A stretch of DNA of 38,225 nucleotides from Acidobacteriaceae bacterium (GTDB taxonomy: Bacteria > Acidobacteriota > Terriglobia > Terriglobales > Acidobacteriaceae), in assembly GCA_025934135.1 (NCBI GenBank), contig JAICYR010000011.1:1-38225 (forward strand), in the 5' to 3' direction. Shown here one piece after another: positions 30,907 to 38,225 of this stretch. The notes under the pieces are model-generated. The model did not search any database and was not told the origin of the DNA. It was given only the letters and a program-made list of their open reading frames with translations. Every line of letters starts with the position of its first letter. The stretch's first letter is position 1. The position numbers were made by a program, and so were the translations under genes.

Positions 30907-32205
30907 TTAAAGAATCGCAGCCGGACTGGCGAGCGATTCGATCTTCTCACCCCCACGGCTGGGCGGCCGCACGTCCGGAAGAAATGCGGCAAACAATCCC
31001 AGAAGCGGCAGAAATGCACATATCTTGTAAACGAACACGATTCCGAAGTGGTCGGCCACGATGCCCAGCACCGCTGCCCCCAGGCCTCCCAGACCGAAGC
31101 TGAAGCCGTAGAAGAGGCCGGAAACCATGCCGATGCGGTGCGTCAACATATCCTGTGCATAGACGATGATGGCGGGGAACGCCGAGGCCAGCACCAGGCC
31201 GATCACGACGCTCAAGCCGATTGTCCAGCCAAGGCTGGAGTAAGGCAGTGCCAGAGTAAATGGCGCGCAGCCCAGGATGGAAAACCAGATCACGCGCTTG
31301 CGGCCAATACGGTCGCCCAAAGGACCACCGACCAATGTGCCCCCGGCCACGGCAAACAGAAAAATACCCAGTAAATATGCCGCCGTGTGCGCCGGCAACT
31401 TAAACCGGTACATGAGGAAGAACTCGTAATAGCTGCCAATGCTGGCGAGGTAAAAAAATTTCGAGAACGTCAGGATGAACAGAACACCGATGGTCCGACG
31501 AACCACCTTGGGCGGGTAGCGCCGCACCGAGCCGCGCCCGCCCCGGGAGACCCGCAGATCGAGGTGGCGACTGTACCAGCGGCTCACCTGCAGCAGGACC
31601 ACAATCCCCAGAAGGGCCGCCAATCCGAACCACGCGACGTGCCAGCGTCCATGCTGGCCGTACTTCAGGACCACAATCGCCACCAGCATCGGCCCCAGCG
31701 CCTGCCCGAGGTTGCCCCCAATCTGGAACACCGACTGCGCCAAACCATAACGCCCTCCAGACGCGGCGCGCGCGGTCTGGGACGATTGCGGGTGAAATAC
31801 GGAAGATCCGCAACCAATCAGCGCCACCGAGAGCAACAGGACCGGATAGGCCGGAGCAACCGACATGAGCAGCACGCCTGCCAAACTGAAGAGCATGCCG
31901 ACGGGTGTCGCGTACGGCAAAGGGTATTTATCGGTGAGGGCGCCGACCACTGGCTGCAGCAGCGAGGCCGTCAGTTGAAACGTAAGCGTGATCGCGCCGA
32001 TCTCAATGAAATTGAGATGAAACTCCCCTTGCAGCAGTGGATAGATCGTTACAATCAGCGACTGCATCATGTCGTTCAACATGTGCGCGGAACTGACCCC
32101 GGCCAGCACGCTGTAGTAGGTGTCGATGGCTCGCGTGCCACCCCGCTCGACGGATTGGTGACGCCGGGAGTGCGTTATTCCAGAATGAACATCAGGGTCT
32201 GTCAT
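30907..32205 (-). CDS. MFS exporter, fosmidomycin-resistance (Fsr) type
   Basis: I prefer the ATG at 32205 (MTDPDVHSGITHSRRHQS); an ATG at 32277 in the same frame is the alternative. The protein of about 432 aa has twelve predicted helices. The diagnostic stretch SAHMLNDMMQSLIVTIYPLL, then GAITLTFQLTASLLQPVVGA, GCGSSVFHPQSSQTARAASG and GRYGLAQSVFQIGGNLGQAL closely resembles E. coli Fsr. The GDRIGRKRVIWFS loop is the MFS cytosolic motif. Fsr exports fosmidomycin when overproduced; the natural substrate is unclear. It is separated from the sigma-54 regulator by about 260 bp and has its own upstream region. Confidence 0.88.
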   Translation of the reverse strand: MTDPDVHSGITHSRRHQSVERGGTRAIDTYYSVLAGVSSAHMLNDMMQSLIVTIYPLLQGEFHLNFIEIGAITLTFQLTASLLQPVVGALTDKYPLPYATPVGMLFSLAGVLLMSVAPAYPVLLLSVALIGCGSSVFHPQSSQTARAASGGRYGLAQSVFQIGGNLGQALGPMLVAIVVLKYGQHGRWHVAWFGLAALLGIVVLLQVSRWYSRHLDLRVSRGGRGSVRRYPPKVVRRTIGVLFILTFSKFFYLASIGSYYEFFLMYRFKLPAHTAAYLLGIFLFAVAGGTLVGGPLGDRIGRKRVIWFSILGCAPFTLALPYSSLGWTIGLSVVIGLVLASAFPAIIVYAQDMLTHRIGMVSGLFYGFSFGLGGLGAAVLGIVADHFGIVFVYKICAFLPLLGLFAAFLPDVRPPSRGGEKIESLASPAAIL

Positions 32206-32463
32206 ATGCGGAACCTGGCCTTTGTCGGCATGATTCGAGCGCTTCACGCGAAGCGCTCCGGCCACAGCGTCAGGCAATCAATCAGTTGGTGAAGGAACTG
32301 GAGCCATACTTTGGCGACGGTTTCCCGGTATTCGGGCCCCACTAGAATCGAAAGCCCGTGTGTGTCCAGGACGCGGGAAGTTTGAACACCGGTTTCATGA
32401 TTTGATGGTAGTTCATCTCGTAGATGGCCACCAATGCATGCCGCCGACACATAAAGACAGGGC

Positions 32464-33846
32464 CTACTGATTAGGCCCAGCTTGAAGAGAAATTCCCAAC
32501 TGCTGACATTTCTTATAAAAATGGCTTCTCTCCAAGCCCAGGGACTTTGCGGTGTTTGTAATGTGATGGTGGTTCCGTTTGAGTTCCGACAGCAGCGTCA
32601 TCCGCTCGAATTCCGCCACCCGGCTTGCCAGCGGGCCAGCCGCCGCAGTCGCATTTGGCGAAACGCCAACAAACTCCCCCTCCGTGCCGGGCAGCACCAT
32701 TTCTACTGTGTCACGATCTACCGCCATCCCATCCGCCAGCAGCAGGATTCTCTCCACTACATTGCGGAGTTCGCGCACATTGCCGCGCCAAGGCCCTTGC
32801 TGCAACCCTTCCATCGCCGCCGGAGTGAACGGCAAAATCTTCCAGCCATTCTGGTTGCAAATCTGCGCGGCGAAATACTCCACCAGCGTCGGTATGTCTT
32901 CCCGGCGCGACCGCAGTGGAGGGAGCGTGATGGGAAACACCACCACGCGATGGTAGAGATCCCGGCGAAAACTGCCTGCTTCGACCATCTCATCAAGGTT
33001 GCGATGGGTGGCCACAAGCACGCGAACGTCGACGGCTATCGGCTTGTCGCCTCCAATGCGCTCCACTTCCGATTCTTCGAGTACGCGCAGTAATCGCGTC
33101 TGCAACGCCAGCGGCATGTCGCCAATTTCATCAAGGAACAGCGTGCCGCGATGCGCCTGCTCAAATTTCCCGGTATGCCGCTGTGCCGCCCCCGTGAATG
33201 AACCTTTCTCATGGCCAAATAGTTCGGACTCGATCAATTCGGTTGGGATGGCCGCGCAGTTGAGTGTTACAAACGGCCTGCCGGCACGCTGGCTTCTGTC
33301 GTGAAGAGTCCGCGCGACCAGTTCTTTGCCGGTTCCGGTTTCGCCATAGATGCAGACCCGGGTGTCGGTTGCAGCCACACGATCGATCTGGGTCATAACG
33401 CGACGCATTGTCTCGCCGGTCCAAACGAGTTCGCGCGTTCCAACCTGGCGGCGCAGTTCACGATTTTCCGTCTCCAATCGCTTGAGCTTCAGCGCGTTAT
33501 CAACGGTCAGCAGCAGCTTGTCGGTCGAGATCGGCTTCTCAAGAAAATCCAGGGCGCCGAGCCGCGTGGCGCGTACGGCCATCTCAATGTGAGCCTGACC
33601 GGACATCATCACCACGGGCGCGGCGACGCCGGAGGCACGCAAATCCTCCAGAAGGGCCAGCCCGTCATGACCCGGCATGACCACATCGGAGAGAATCAGG
33701 TCGAAGGGCAGGGACTTCGCCAATTCCAGCGCGCGTGGAGCCTGGTCGCACACGGTGGCTTCATGCCCGGCGAGACGGAATGCCCGCGAAAGCGATGCCA
33801 GCGTGTTTGCCTCGTCGTCGACGATGAGGATATGCGCCTTGTTCAT
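32464..33846 (-). CDS. Sigma-54-dependent response regulator (NtrX/NtrC-like)
   Basis: The 460-aa protein has a receiver domain (1-120; D10-D11 acidic pocket, phospho-acceptor D54 in LILSDVVMPGHDG, K at LEKPIS). An AAA+ sigma-54 activation domain follows (about 140-370; Walker A GETGTGKELVAR, Walker B GTLFLDEIGDMPLALQTRLL, FRRDLYHRVVVFPITLPPLR). The C-terminal Fis-type HTH is ITNTAKSLGLERSHFYKKCQ. The sigma-54 contact loop reads GSFTGA (215-220) instead of GAFTGA. Its ATG overlaps the kinase stop as ATGA. The pairing with an NtrY-like kinase makes NtrX the closest model. Its target promoters are unknown. Confidence 0.93.
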   Translation of the reverse strand: MNKAHILIVDDEANTLASLSRAFRLAGHEATVCDQAPRALELAKSLPFDLILSDVVMPGHDGLALLEDLRASGVAAPVVMMSGQAHIEMAVRATRLGALDFLEKPISTDKLLLTVDNALKLKRLETENRELRRQVGTRELVWTGETMRRVMTQIDRVAATDTRVCIYGETGTGKELVARTLHDRSQRAGRPFVTLNCAAIPTELIESELFGHEKGSFTGAAQRHTGKFEQAHRGTLFLDEIGDMPLALQTRLLRVLEESEVERIGGDKPIAVDVRVLVATHRNLDEMVEAGSFRRDLYHRVVVFPITLPPLRSRREDIPTLVEYFAAQICNQNGWKILPFTPAAMEGLQQGPWRGNVRELRNVVERILLLADGMAVDRDTVEMVLPGTEGEFVGVSPNATAAAGPLASRVAEFERMTLLSELKRNHHHITNTAKSLGLERSHFYKKCQQLGISLQAGPNQ

Positions 33847-35618
33847 ACTGAATGCTCCGCCACGGCCAGCGGCAGTTCAATGACGAACCGCGCGCCGCCG
33901 TTTTCTCCGCTCTCCGCGGCTATGGTTCCATGATGGTCCGCAATCACCGACTGAACAATGGCGAGGCCGAGCCCCGTGCCATGCTGCCTGGTCGTGTAGT
34001 ACGGCGTGAAGAGCCGGCTGCATTCTTCCGGCGTCAGCCCGGCGCCGCTGTCGGAGACAGAAATGCGTGCCGCATCCCCGGCACGCGCGGCGGCAATCAC
34101 CAGCATTCCTCCATCCGGCATTGCATCCATTGCATTCAGCACCAGATTCGAGAGGGCGCGGTGCAACAACTCTGCGTCGGCGGATATCGGCAGCGGCCCT
34201 GAATCCGCGGTTGCGTGCAGTTCGATGTGCTTCTCCTTCAAGGCAGGCTCGTAGAGCGCGGCCACTCGTCGAACAGCATCCCGTGCATCCATTGGCTCCA
34301 CTTGCGGCCTGGGCATTTTTGAGAAATCACTGAAGCGGCCAATAATGACCTTCAGGTTGTCAATCTCAGCCCGCATCGTTGCGGTGCTCTCGTTAAAGAC
34401 TTCATCGAATTCCTCCTGCGGCAGCGCGCGCGCACGGACCATGTTCTCCACGGTAATTTGCAGCGGAAACAACGGATTCTTAAGTTCGTGCGCCAGCCGA
34501 CGGGCCAGTTCGCGCCATGCCGCCACGCGCTCACTCTGCACCAGGCGATCGCGCTGTTCCACAAGTTGCTCCGTCATGTGGTTGAAGCTGCCCGCAAGAA
34601 CCCCCAACTCATCGCGCGCATTCACCTCAACACTGGTGTCCCAATTACCCGCCGCCACCTCGCCTGCCGCTCGCGCCAGTTGTTCGATTGGACGCGAAAC
34701 ACGGGCGGCGATCCACAGACTGGCGGCAATCGCAAACAGAATGCCCAGCCCAGCCGCGCCGTAAGCAATGGACCGTATGTGGCGCTGCACCTCTACCATC
34801 CCTCGTCGCGAATTCGCCACCACCAGCACTGCGAGCACGTTTCCATTCGCTCCCTTCAACGGAATGGTCGTCGCATTCACACTGTCTTCGCGGTGCGAAG
34901 TTGGATACACCACTGCTTCCGCATTCTGCCCCGTTGTTCTCGCCTGGTCTACAAGCCGTTGGTATGCATGCGAGCTGCCGGACACCTGAGATGTCCCGAT
35001 GAAATTGCCGAGGGAAAATCCGGCAGAAAGGTTGCGGTACAAAGAAACCCGCGTTCCGGCAGAAATGGGAAAGTCGCGGAGCGTATCCGCATTCAGATTG
35101 CGGCCGCCCACAACGTAGATCTGCGGATTCGATTTTTCGACGGTGCGCACAGCAAAGATGCCGATTTCCGAGCTTCCGTCAGGCAGGTCCTCCTCTTTGA
35201 GGAAGGCCGGTTTCCCGGCCGACAGAACCGCCGGCTCCTTGTAGCCGAAGCGCGCCGGCCACTGCGCGGACGAGATGATGCTGCCGTCGTTCGCTACCAG
35301 CTCCAGATCATCCACTTGATATTCCCGCGCAAGACTCGCGGCAGTATTCAAATACTGCGCCGTATCGCCGCCGTTGGCCAACTCGAACGCGATGCGCTGC
35401 AAAGCATCGCTGGAAGCCATACGGTCCAGAGCAGCGGAAGTATCGGCCGCACTCTGATCGAATTCCCGCTGAAACTGGTTCACAAGCGCGGACGTTTGCT
35501 CATGATGCAACTCATCAAATACACCCCGCACGCGCAGAGAAATGGTCCAGGCCACCGCGGCCACAACGCCGACCACGGTGAGCGAGAAAGTCAGAAGCAG
35601 CTTTTGCCGAAGCGTCAC
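33843..35618 (-). CDS. NtrY-like membrane sensor histidine kinase
   Basis: Translation starts at a GTG at 35618 overlapping the binding-protein stop as GTGA. The 591-aa product has TM1 (about 5-28), a periplasmic domain of roughly 240 residues, TM2 (about 275-300, AYGAAGLGILFAIAASLWIA), a HAMP linker (SRPIEQLARAAGEVAAGNW) and then the kinase core. The H-box AWRELARRLAHELKNPLFPL (H377) is the NtrY form. The N-box is LHRALSNLVLNAMDAMPDGG and the G-boxes are ISVSDSGAGLTPEE and HGTGLGLAIVQSVIADHHG. The large periplasmic domain suggests an extracytoplasmic signal. It phosphorylates the regulator encoded next. No PAS domain is evident. Confidence 0.93.
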   Translation of the reverse strand: MTLRQKLLLTFSLTVVGVVAAVAWTISLRVRGVFDELHHEQTSALVNQFQREFDQSAADTSAALDRMASSDALQRIAFELANGGDTAQYLNTAASLAREYQVDDLELVANDGSIISSAQWPARFGYKEPAVLSAGKPAFLKEEDLPDGSSEIGIFAVRTVEKSNPQIYVVGGRNLNADTLRDFPISAGTRVSLYRNLSAGFSLGNFIGTSQVSGSSHAYQRLVDQARTTGQNAEAVVYPTSHREDSVNATTIPLKGANGNVLAVLVVANSRRGMVEVQRHIRSIAYGAAGLGILFAIAASLWIAARVSRPIEQLARAAGEVAAGNWDTSVEVNARDELGVLAGSFNHMTEQLVEQRDRLVQSERVAAWRELARRLAHELKNPLFPLQITVENMVRARALPQEEFDEVFNESTATMRAEIDNLKVIIGRFSDFSKMPRPQVEPMDARDAVRRVAALYEPALKEKHIELHATADSGPLPISADAELLHRALSNLVLNAMDAMPDGGMLVIAAARAGDAARISVSDSGAGLTPEECSRLFTPYYTTRQHGTGLGLAIVQSVIADHHGTIAAESGENGGARFVIELPLAVAEHSV

Positions 35619-36997
35619 TTCGCGCCCTCCAGTGAGGCGTCTGCCAGCAACGGTTCACCATCCGGAGAGAGGCGAATATCGCGGACCCGCTCGTCGATGG
35701 CCCAGGCGCGAGGAAGCCACAACAGCGGGACAACCGTATTACTTTTCAGCGCCGAACTTTCCGCCTGCCACAGCGCCTGCGGGCCTGTACCGTTTACCGT
35801 TACGTTCAGGCTGAATGCGGCCAGCATTTCATCCAGGGCCGCACGGGGATTGGTTTCCTCAAGATGCACCAACTGCAGATCCATCGCGGTCGGCTTGCCT
35901 GGAGGCGCCATCCGCGCGTTGAATCCCGCCTCGTGCAGATTCAGAGCCAATCTTTCGCCGGCCAATCGCATGGTCGCGCCGCCGGGTTCCGTGCCGATGC
36001 CCAATGGAGTTGGAAAAGCTCCTCCGCGCATGGCGCGGGCGCGGTCAAGATCGCGGTCCGTCGCGAACAGGAACGCATAGCCGCTCACTTTTTGCGGCAG
36101 AAGGCCGGCGGTGATTTCTCCTTGCTTTTGAAAGATCACGTTGTAGAGCGCCGCGCGATCGACCGCGAGCGCGGCGGACCGACGCATTCCCACATCCTTA
36201 AACACACCCTGAGCAGGAATCGTCAACGCCAGCAGATCGACAGGCCCGGACACCAGAACGTTCATGTGCTGCTGTTGTGCCTGGCGCAGCAACTCCGGCG
36301 GGACCTGCACGATGTCAGCGTGGCCAACACTCAGGTCAAGCCATTGGTCACGCTGGCTCCGGTGCTGGACAATTTCCACCGAATCCAGGAAGGGCCGTCC
36401 CTGCCAGCAATCGGCATACGCCGTGAGCATAAGCGCGCCATTTGTAAAACCGGAAACTTGGAAGGGCCCCGTCCCCTCAAGCACGCCCGATGGGTCCTTC
36501 TTTGAAACTGCGAAGCGGGTTTGCGCCAACAACTCCGGCAGATCGGGCGAAGGCGCGTCCGTTGTAAAGACGATGTCCAGCGGCCCGGCGGCATAGACTG
36601 CGTTCCAGGGGCACTCTGTTTCCGAAGCAGCGTTTGTTGCATTCGGCGATGCGCTGTTTGCGCACAATGCCGTGAAGGACGCGACAACAGCTTCCGCATT
36701 GAGCGGTGTGCCATCCTGAAAGCGCACCCAGGGGCGCAGGTGAAATTCCCAGCGCTGATTGTGGTTTGTCTGGCTCCATTGCACCGCAAGCGCCGGCTGC
36801 GCCGCGCCGGTATCGCTGAGATCAGTCAACCCATCCAGCACGAGCCGCCTTGCCAATCCATCCGGTGCCCATGCGTCTCCATGCACTTCGATACGCAGCG
36901 TGCCTCCGTAATGAGGACGCGTTCGCGCGCTCGCTCCAAGGGCGAGGAATAGAAGCAATCCGCTAATTGCAGCTTGCCACAACACTCCACACCTCAT
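35615..36997 (-). CDS. Family 5 extracellular solute-binding protein (orphan)
   Basis: I prefer the ATG at 36997 (MRCGVLWQAAISGLLLFLAL), whose signal peptide is immediate; an ATG at 37036 is the alternative. The 460-aa product has an SBP_bac_5 fold: RPHYGGTLRIEVHGDAWAPD, DLSDTGAAQPALAVQWSQTN, RWEFHLRPWVRFQDGTPLNA-EAV (the family signature) and GTGPFQVSGFTNGALMLTAY. Family members bind peptides, nickel or oligosaccharides for ABC importers. No permease or ATPase is encoded here; instead the stop overlaps the NtrY-like kinase gene. There is no lipobox, so it is probably free in the periplasm. I infer a role as the ligand-binding part of a signalling module. Confidence 0.85.
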   Translation of the reverse strand: MRCGVLWQAAISGLLLFLALGASARTRPHYGGTLRIEVHGDAWAPDGLARRLVLDGLTDLSDTGAAQPALAVQWSQTNHNQRWEFHLRPWVRFQDGTPLNAEAVVASFTALCANSASPNATNAASETECPWNAVYAAGPLDIVFTTDAPSPDLPELLAQTRFAVSKKDPSGVLEGTGPFQVSGFTNGALMLTAYADCWQGRPFLDSVEIVQHRSQRDQWLDLSVGHADIVQVPPELLRQAQQQHMNVLVSGPVDLLALTIPAQGVFKDVGMRRSAALAVDRAALYNVIFQKQGEITAGLLPQKVSGYAFLFATDRDLDRARAMRGGAFPTPLGIGTEPGGATMRLAGERLALNLHEAGFNARMAPPGKPTAMDLQLVHLEETNPRAALDEMLAAFSLNVTVNGTGPQALWQAESSALKSNTVVPLLWLPRAWAIDERVRDIRLSPDGEPLLADASLEGAK

Positions 36998-38201
36998 ATT
37001 CGTCTGAATCAGGTTTTTGAAAGACGACAATGTCATTGCCTCCGTTGATCGAGGGCCATATCGACGTCACCACTCCAGGCACTTGCAGCGGCATGCTGTC
37101 TGGAACCGCCTCTCGCCCGGAAATTTCATACGCGCGCAGGCTGTCGCTGGCCCTGGCCCCGCCTGAGCCTGAAACAAGCACCAGCGTTCCCGGTCCGCAG
37201 ACCGAATGAATCGCTGCCAGGTCGCTACCCCAGCCGTGTGTTCCATTGATGGGCACCGTTTGGTTGTTCTGTACAAGCACAGCGGAGCCATCCACGTTGT
37301 CAAGCAACATGGCCGTTCCGCCGGCACGTGAAACTTCCGCCGCCTGATAAAACGGCGCGAGCCGCATCCCGAAGCCCGGAGCCAGCACACCCATAAAGTA
37401 GTTTCGCGCCGAATCATAGAATGCTTTTTGCGTCGGCGTTACCGGCCATGGATCGTCACTCCCAGCGCAGGCAAGTGTAATCGCTGATCCGTTATCCGCT
37501 CCGCGGCACATGACGCCGGGTAGATATGCGTTGAAGAGATGGTCCTGCGCCGCGGCGATCCGTCCGCGCATGTCCCGGGAGAAGTTCGCTATATATGGAA
37601 TCGAAAGCCTCTGCTCCTCAACCCAGGGTGAGGGCAGCGCCGGAGTCGTTGTTGTGTCAGTCGGAGCGGGCGCCGCTGTCTTCTTCGCGTACACCACAAC
37701 CTGCCACGATTCCAGCACGACCAGCCGCTGCTCGCCCACCGAAGAGAATATCTGTGCGTCGAGCACCCGTTCAGGCTCGGTAATGATCTCTGTGTGTCGC
37801 AGCGTGAGGGTAGGGCCACCGGCCTCCGCAGGGGCGGCGTCCAGCTTTACCGGCAGCATCGTCACCCGAATCTCAGTGCCTTCCTGCACCTCGGCAACCC
37901 ACAACCCGCCGTGCATATTCTGCGACAACGTGACGCGGACCAGAGTCGTGCTGTCACTGCCGCCAGGCACCGTTCCCAGTGAACGAAGGTCTTGTTCCAG
38001 CATCTGCCGAATCTGCGGAACTTCATCCGCGCTGAGTGTCGATCTATTACTCAGAGTCAGTTGCACCGGCCCCGGGCCAGCAAGCGCCGCGATTTGCTTC
38101 GCCAAAGTGGCGACAGGCTGCTCCCAACTGGCTGCCTGCGCTCCGGGAAGCGCGAAGGCCAGCACAGCCGCCACAACAAGAAGCCAAGTCCTGAAGATCA
38201 T
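36963..38201 (-). CDS. Secreted protein of unknown function
   Basis: I do not recognise the family. I set the start at the ATG at 38201 (MIFRTWLLVVAAVLAFALPG, cleavage near AQAA); the frame is open to the window edge but the signal peptide fits this ATG. The 412-aa product has an N-terminal alpha/beta part (VQLTLSNRSTLSADEVPQIR; LEQDLRSLGTVPGG), a Pro/Thr linker (AAPAPTDTTTTPALPSP), and a C-terminal half with repeated beta-type segments (AMLLDNVDGSAVLVQNNQTV; GPGTLVLVSGSGGARASDSL; DIVVFQKPDSDEYEVWSVVA) that could be a small propeller. Its end overlaps the binding-protein gene by 35 bp, so it belongs to the same operon and may modulate the sensing of that system. Confidence 0.75.
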   Translation of the reverse strand: MIFRTWLLVVAAVLAFALPGAQAASWEQPVATLAKQIAALAGPGPVQLTLSNRSTLSADEVPQIRQMLEQDLRSLGTVPGGSDSTTLVRVTLSQNMHGGLWVAEVQEGTEIRVTMLPVKLDAAPAEAGGPTLTLRHTEIITEPERVLDAQIFSSVGEQRLVVLESWQVVVYAKKTAAPAPTDTTTTPALPSPWVEEQRLSIPYIANFSRDMRGRIAAAQDHLFNAYLPGVMCRGADNGSAITLACAGSDDPWPVTPTQKAFYDSARNYFMGVLAPGFGMRLAPFYQAAEVSRAGGTAMLLDNVDGSAVLVQNNQTVPINGTHGWGSDLAAIHSVCGPGTLVLVSGSGGARASDSLRAYEISGREAVPDSMPLQVPGVVTSIWPSINGGNDIVVFQKPDSDEYEVWSVVASCN

Positions 38202-38213
38202 TAGCTGGGGCGG

Positions 38214-38219
38214 ATTATA
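38214..38219 (-). promoter_or_regulatory. Candidate -10 box of the secreted protein/SBP/NtrYX operon
   Basis: The minus strand reads TATAAT, a perfect -10 hexamer, 12 nt before the chosen ATG at 38201. The transcription start would fall near 38207, leaving a leader of only about 6 nt. The -35 region is outside the window, so this is tentative. Confidence 0.35.
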
Positions 38220-38225
38220 TAGCAC

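Noticed and set aside
32244-32450. 68-aa minus-strand frame between fsr-like and NtrX-like genes
   Set aside because: It has no recognisable motif and no ribosome site, and it overlaps the probable upstream region of the exporter gene. It could be a gene remnant, but I cannot support it.
34458-36080. 540-aa open frame on the plus strand
   Set aside because: It lies antisense to the kinase and binding-protein genes, is rich in Arg/His/Gln as GC-rich antisense frames are, and shows no domain or signal.

Overview
The window looks like a chromosomal segment of an Acidobacteriota bacterium (Terriglobia-like). The best evidence is a PadR regulator directly upstream of an 883-aa MacB/FtsX-type permease with the short N-terminal 'orphan permease' extension. 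This pairing is characteristic of the acidobacterial duplicated orphan permease (ADOP) family. Coding DNA appears GC-rich throughout, and genes are packed into operons with many 4-nt ATGA or GTGA stop/start overlaps. I saw no prophage, insertion sequence, rRNA or CRISPR array.

Layout. 1-3.3 kb: the N-terminal part of a PQQ-type quinoprotein dehydrogenase (cut by the window edge), an RluA-family pseudouridine synthase lacking the usual catalytic Asp, a secreted GH5-like glycosidase and tRNA-Val(GAC). 3.4-7.5 kb: a redox block made of a Crp/Fnr regulator, a membrane cytochrome b fused to a sulfite-oxidase-type molybdopterin domain, a 7Fe ferredoxin, a small zinc-ribbon protein and a SAM methyltransferase. 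A TGTGA-N6-TCACA palindrome sits between the divergent ferredoxin and zinc-ribbon genes, and the Crp-like protein carries the matching R-E-x3-R recognition helix. 7.5-13.8 kb: a complete SUF iron-sulfur operon (rrf2-sufB-C-D-S-U-sufT) on the minus strand, with an IscR-like site in front of it. 13.9-17 kb: the PadR-ADOP pair.

17-19.7 kb is the most accessory-looking part. It holds an intrinsic terminator close behind an extended -10 promoter, a 31-bp tandem repeat array, a cluster of inverted repeats, a HicB-HicA toxin-antitoxin pair, an HPP-family membrane protein and a RelB/DinJ-ParE pair. 19.7-23.1 kb: panB-panC and a PYROXD2/CrtI-like FAD oxidoreductase. 23.2-24.7 kb: an AT-richer orphan protein with a PD-(D/E)XK-like motif and an isochorismatase-family hydrolase. 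25-30.7 kb: a czcCBA-type heavy-metal RND efflux operon. 30.9-32.2 kb: a fosmidomycin-resistance-type MFS exporter.

32.5-38.2 kb: a minus-strand operon of a secreted protein of unknown function, a family 5 solute-binding protein with no transporter genes, an NtrY-like sensor kinase and an NtrX/NtrC-like sigma-54 activator. All junctions overlap, which suggests an extracytoplasmic sensing module. The two candidates I find most worth following are this binding-protein/two-component operon and the Crp-box-controlled ferredoxin/molybdopterin-cytochrome/zinc-ribbon/methyltransferase block. No functional assignment was checked by database search.
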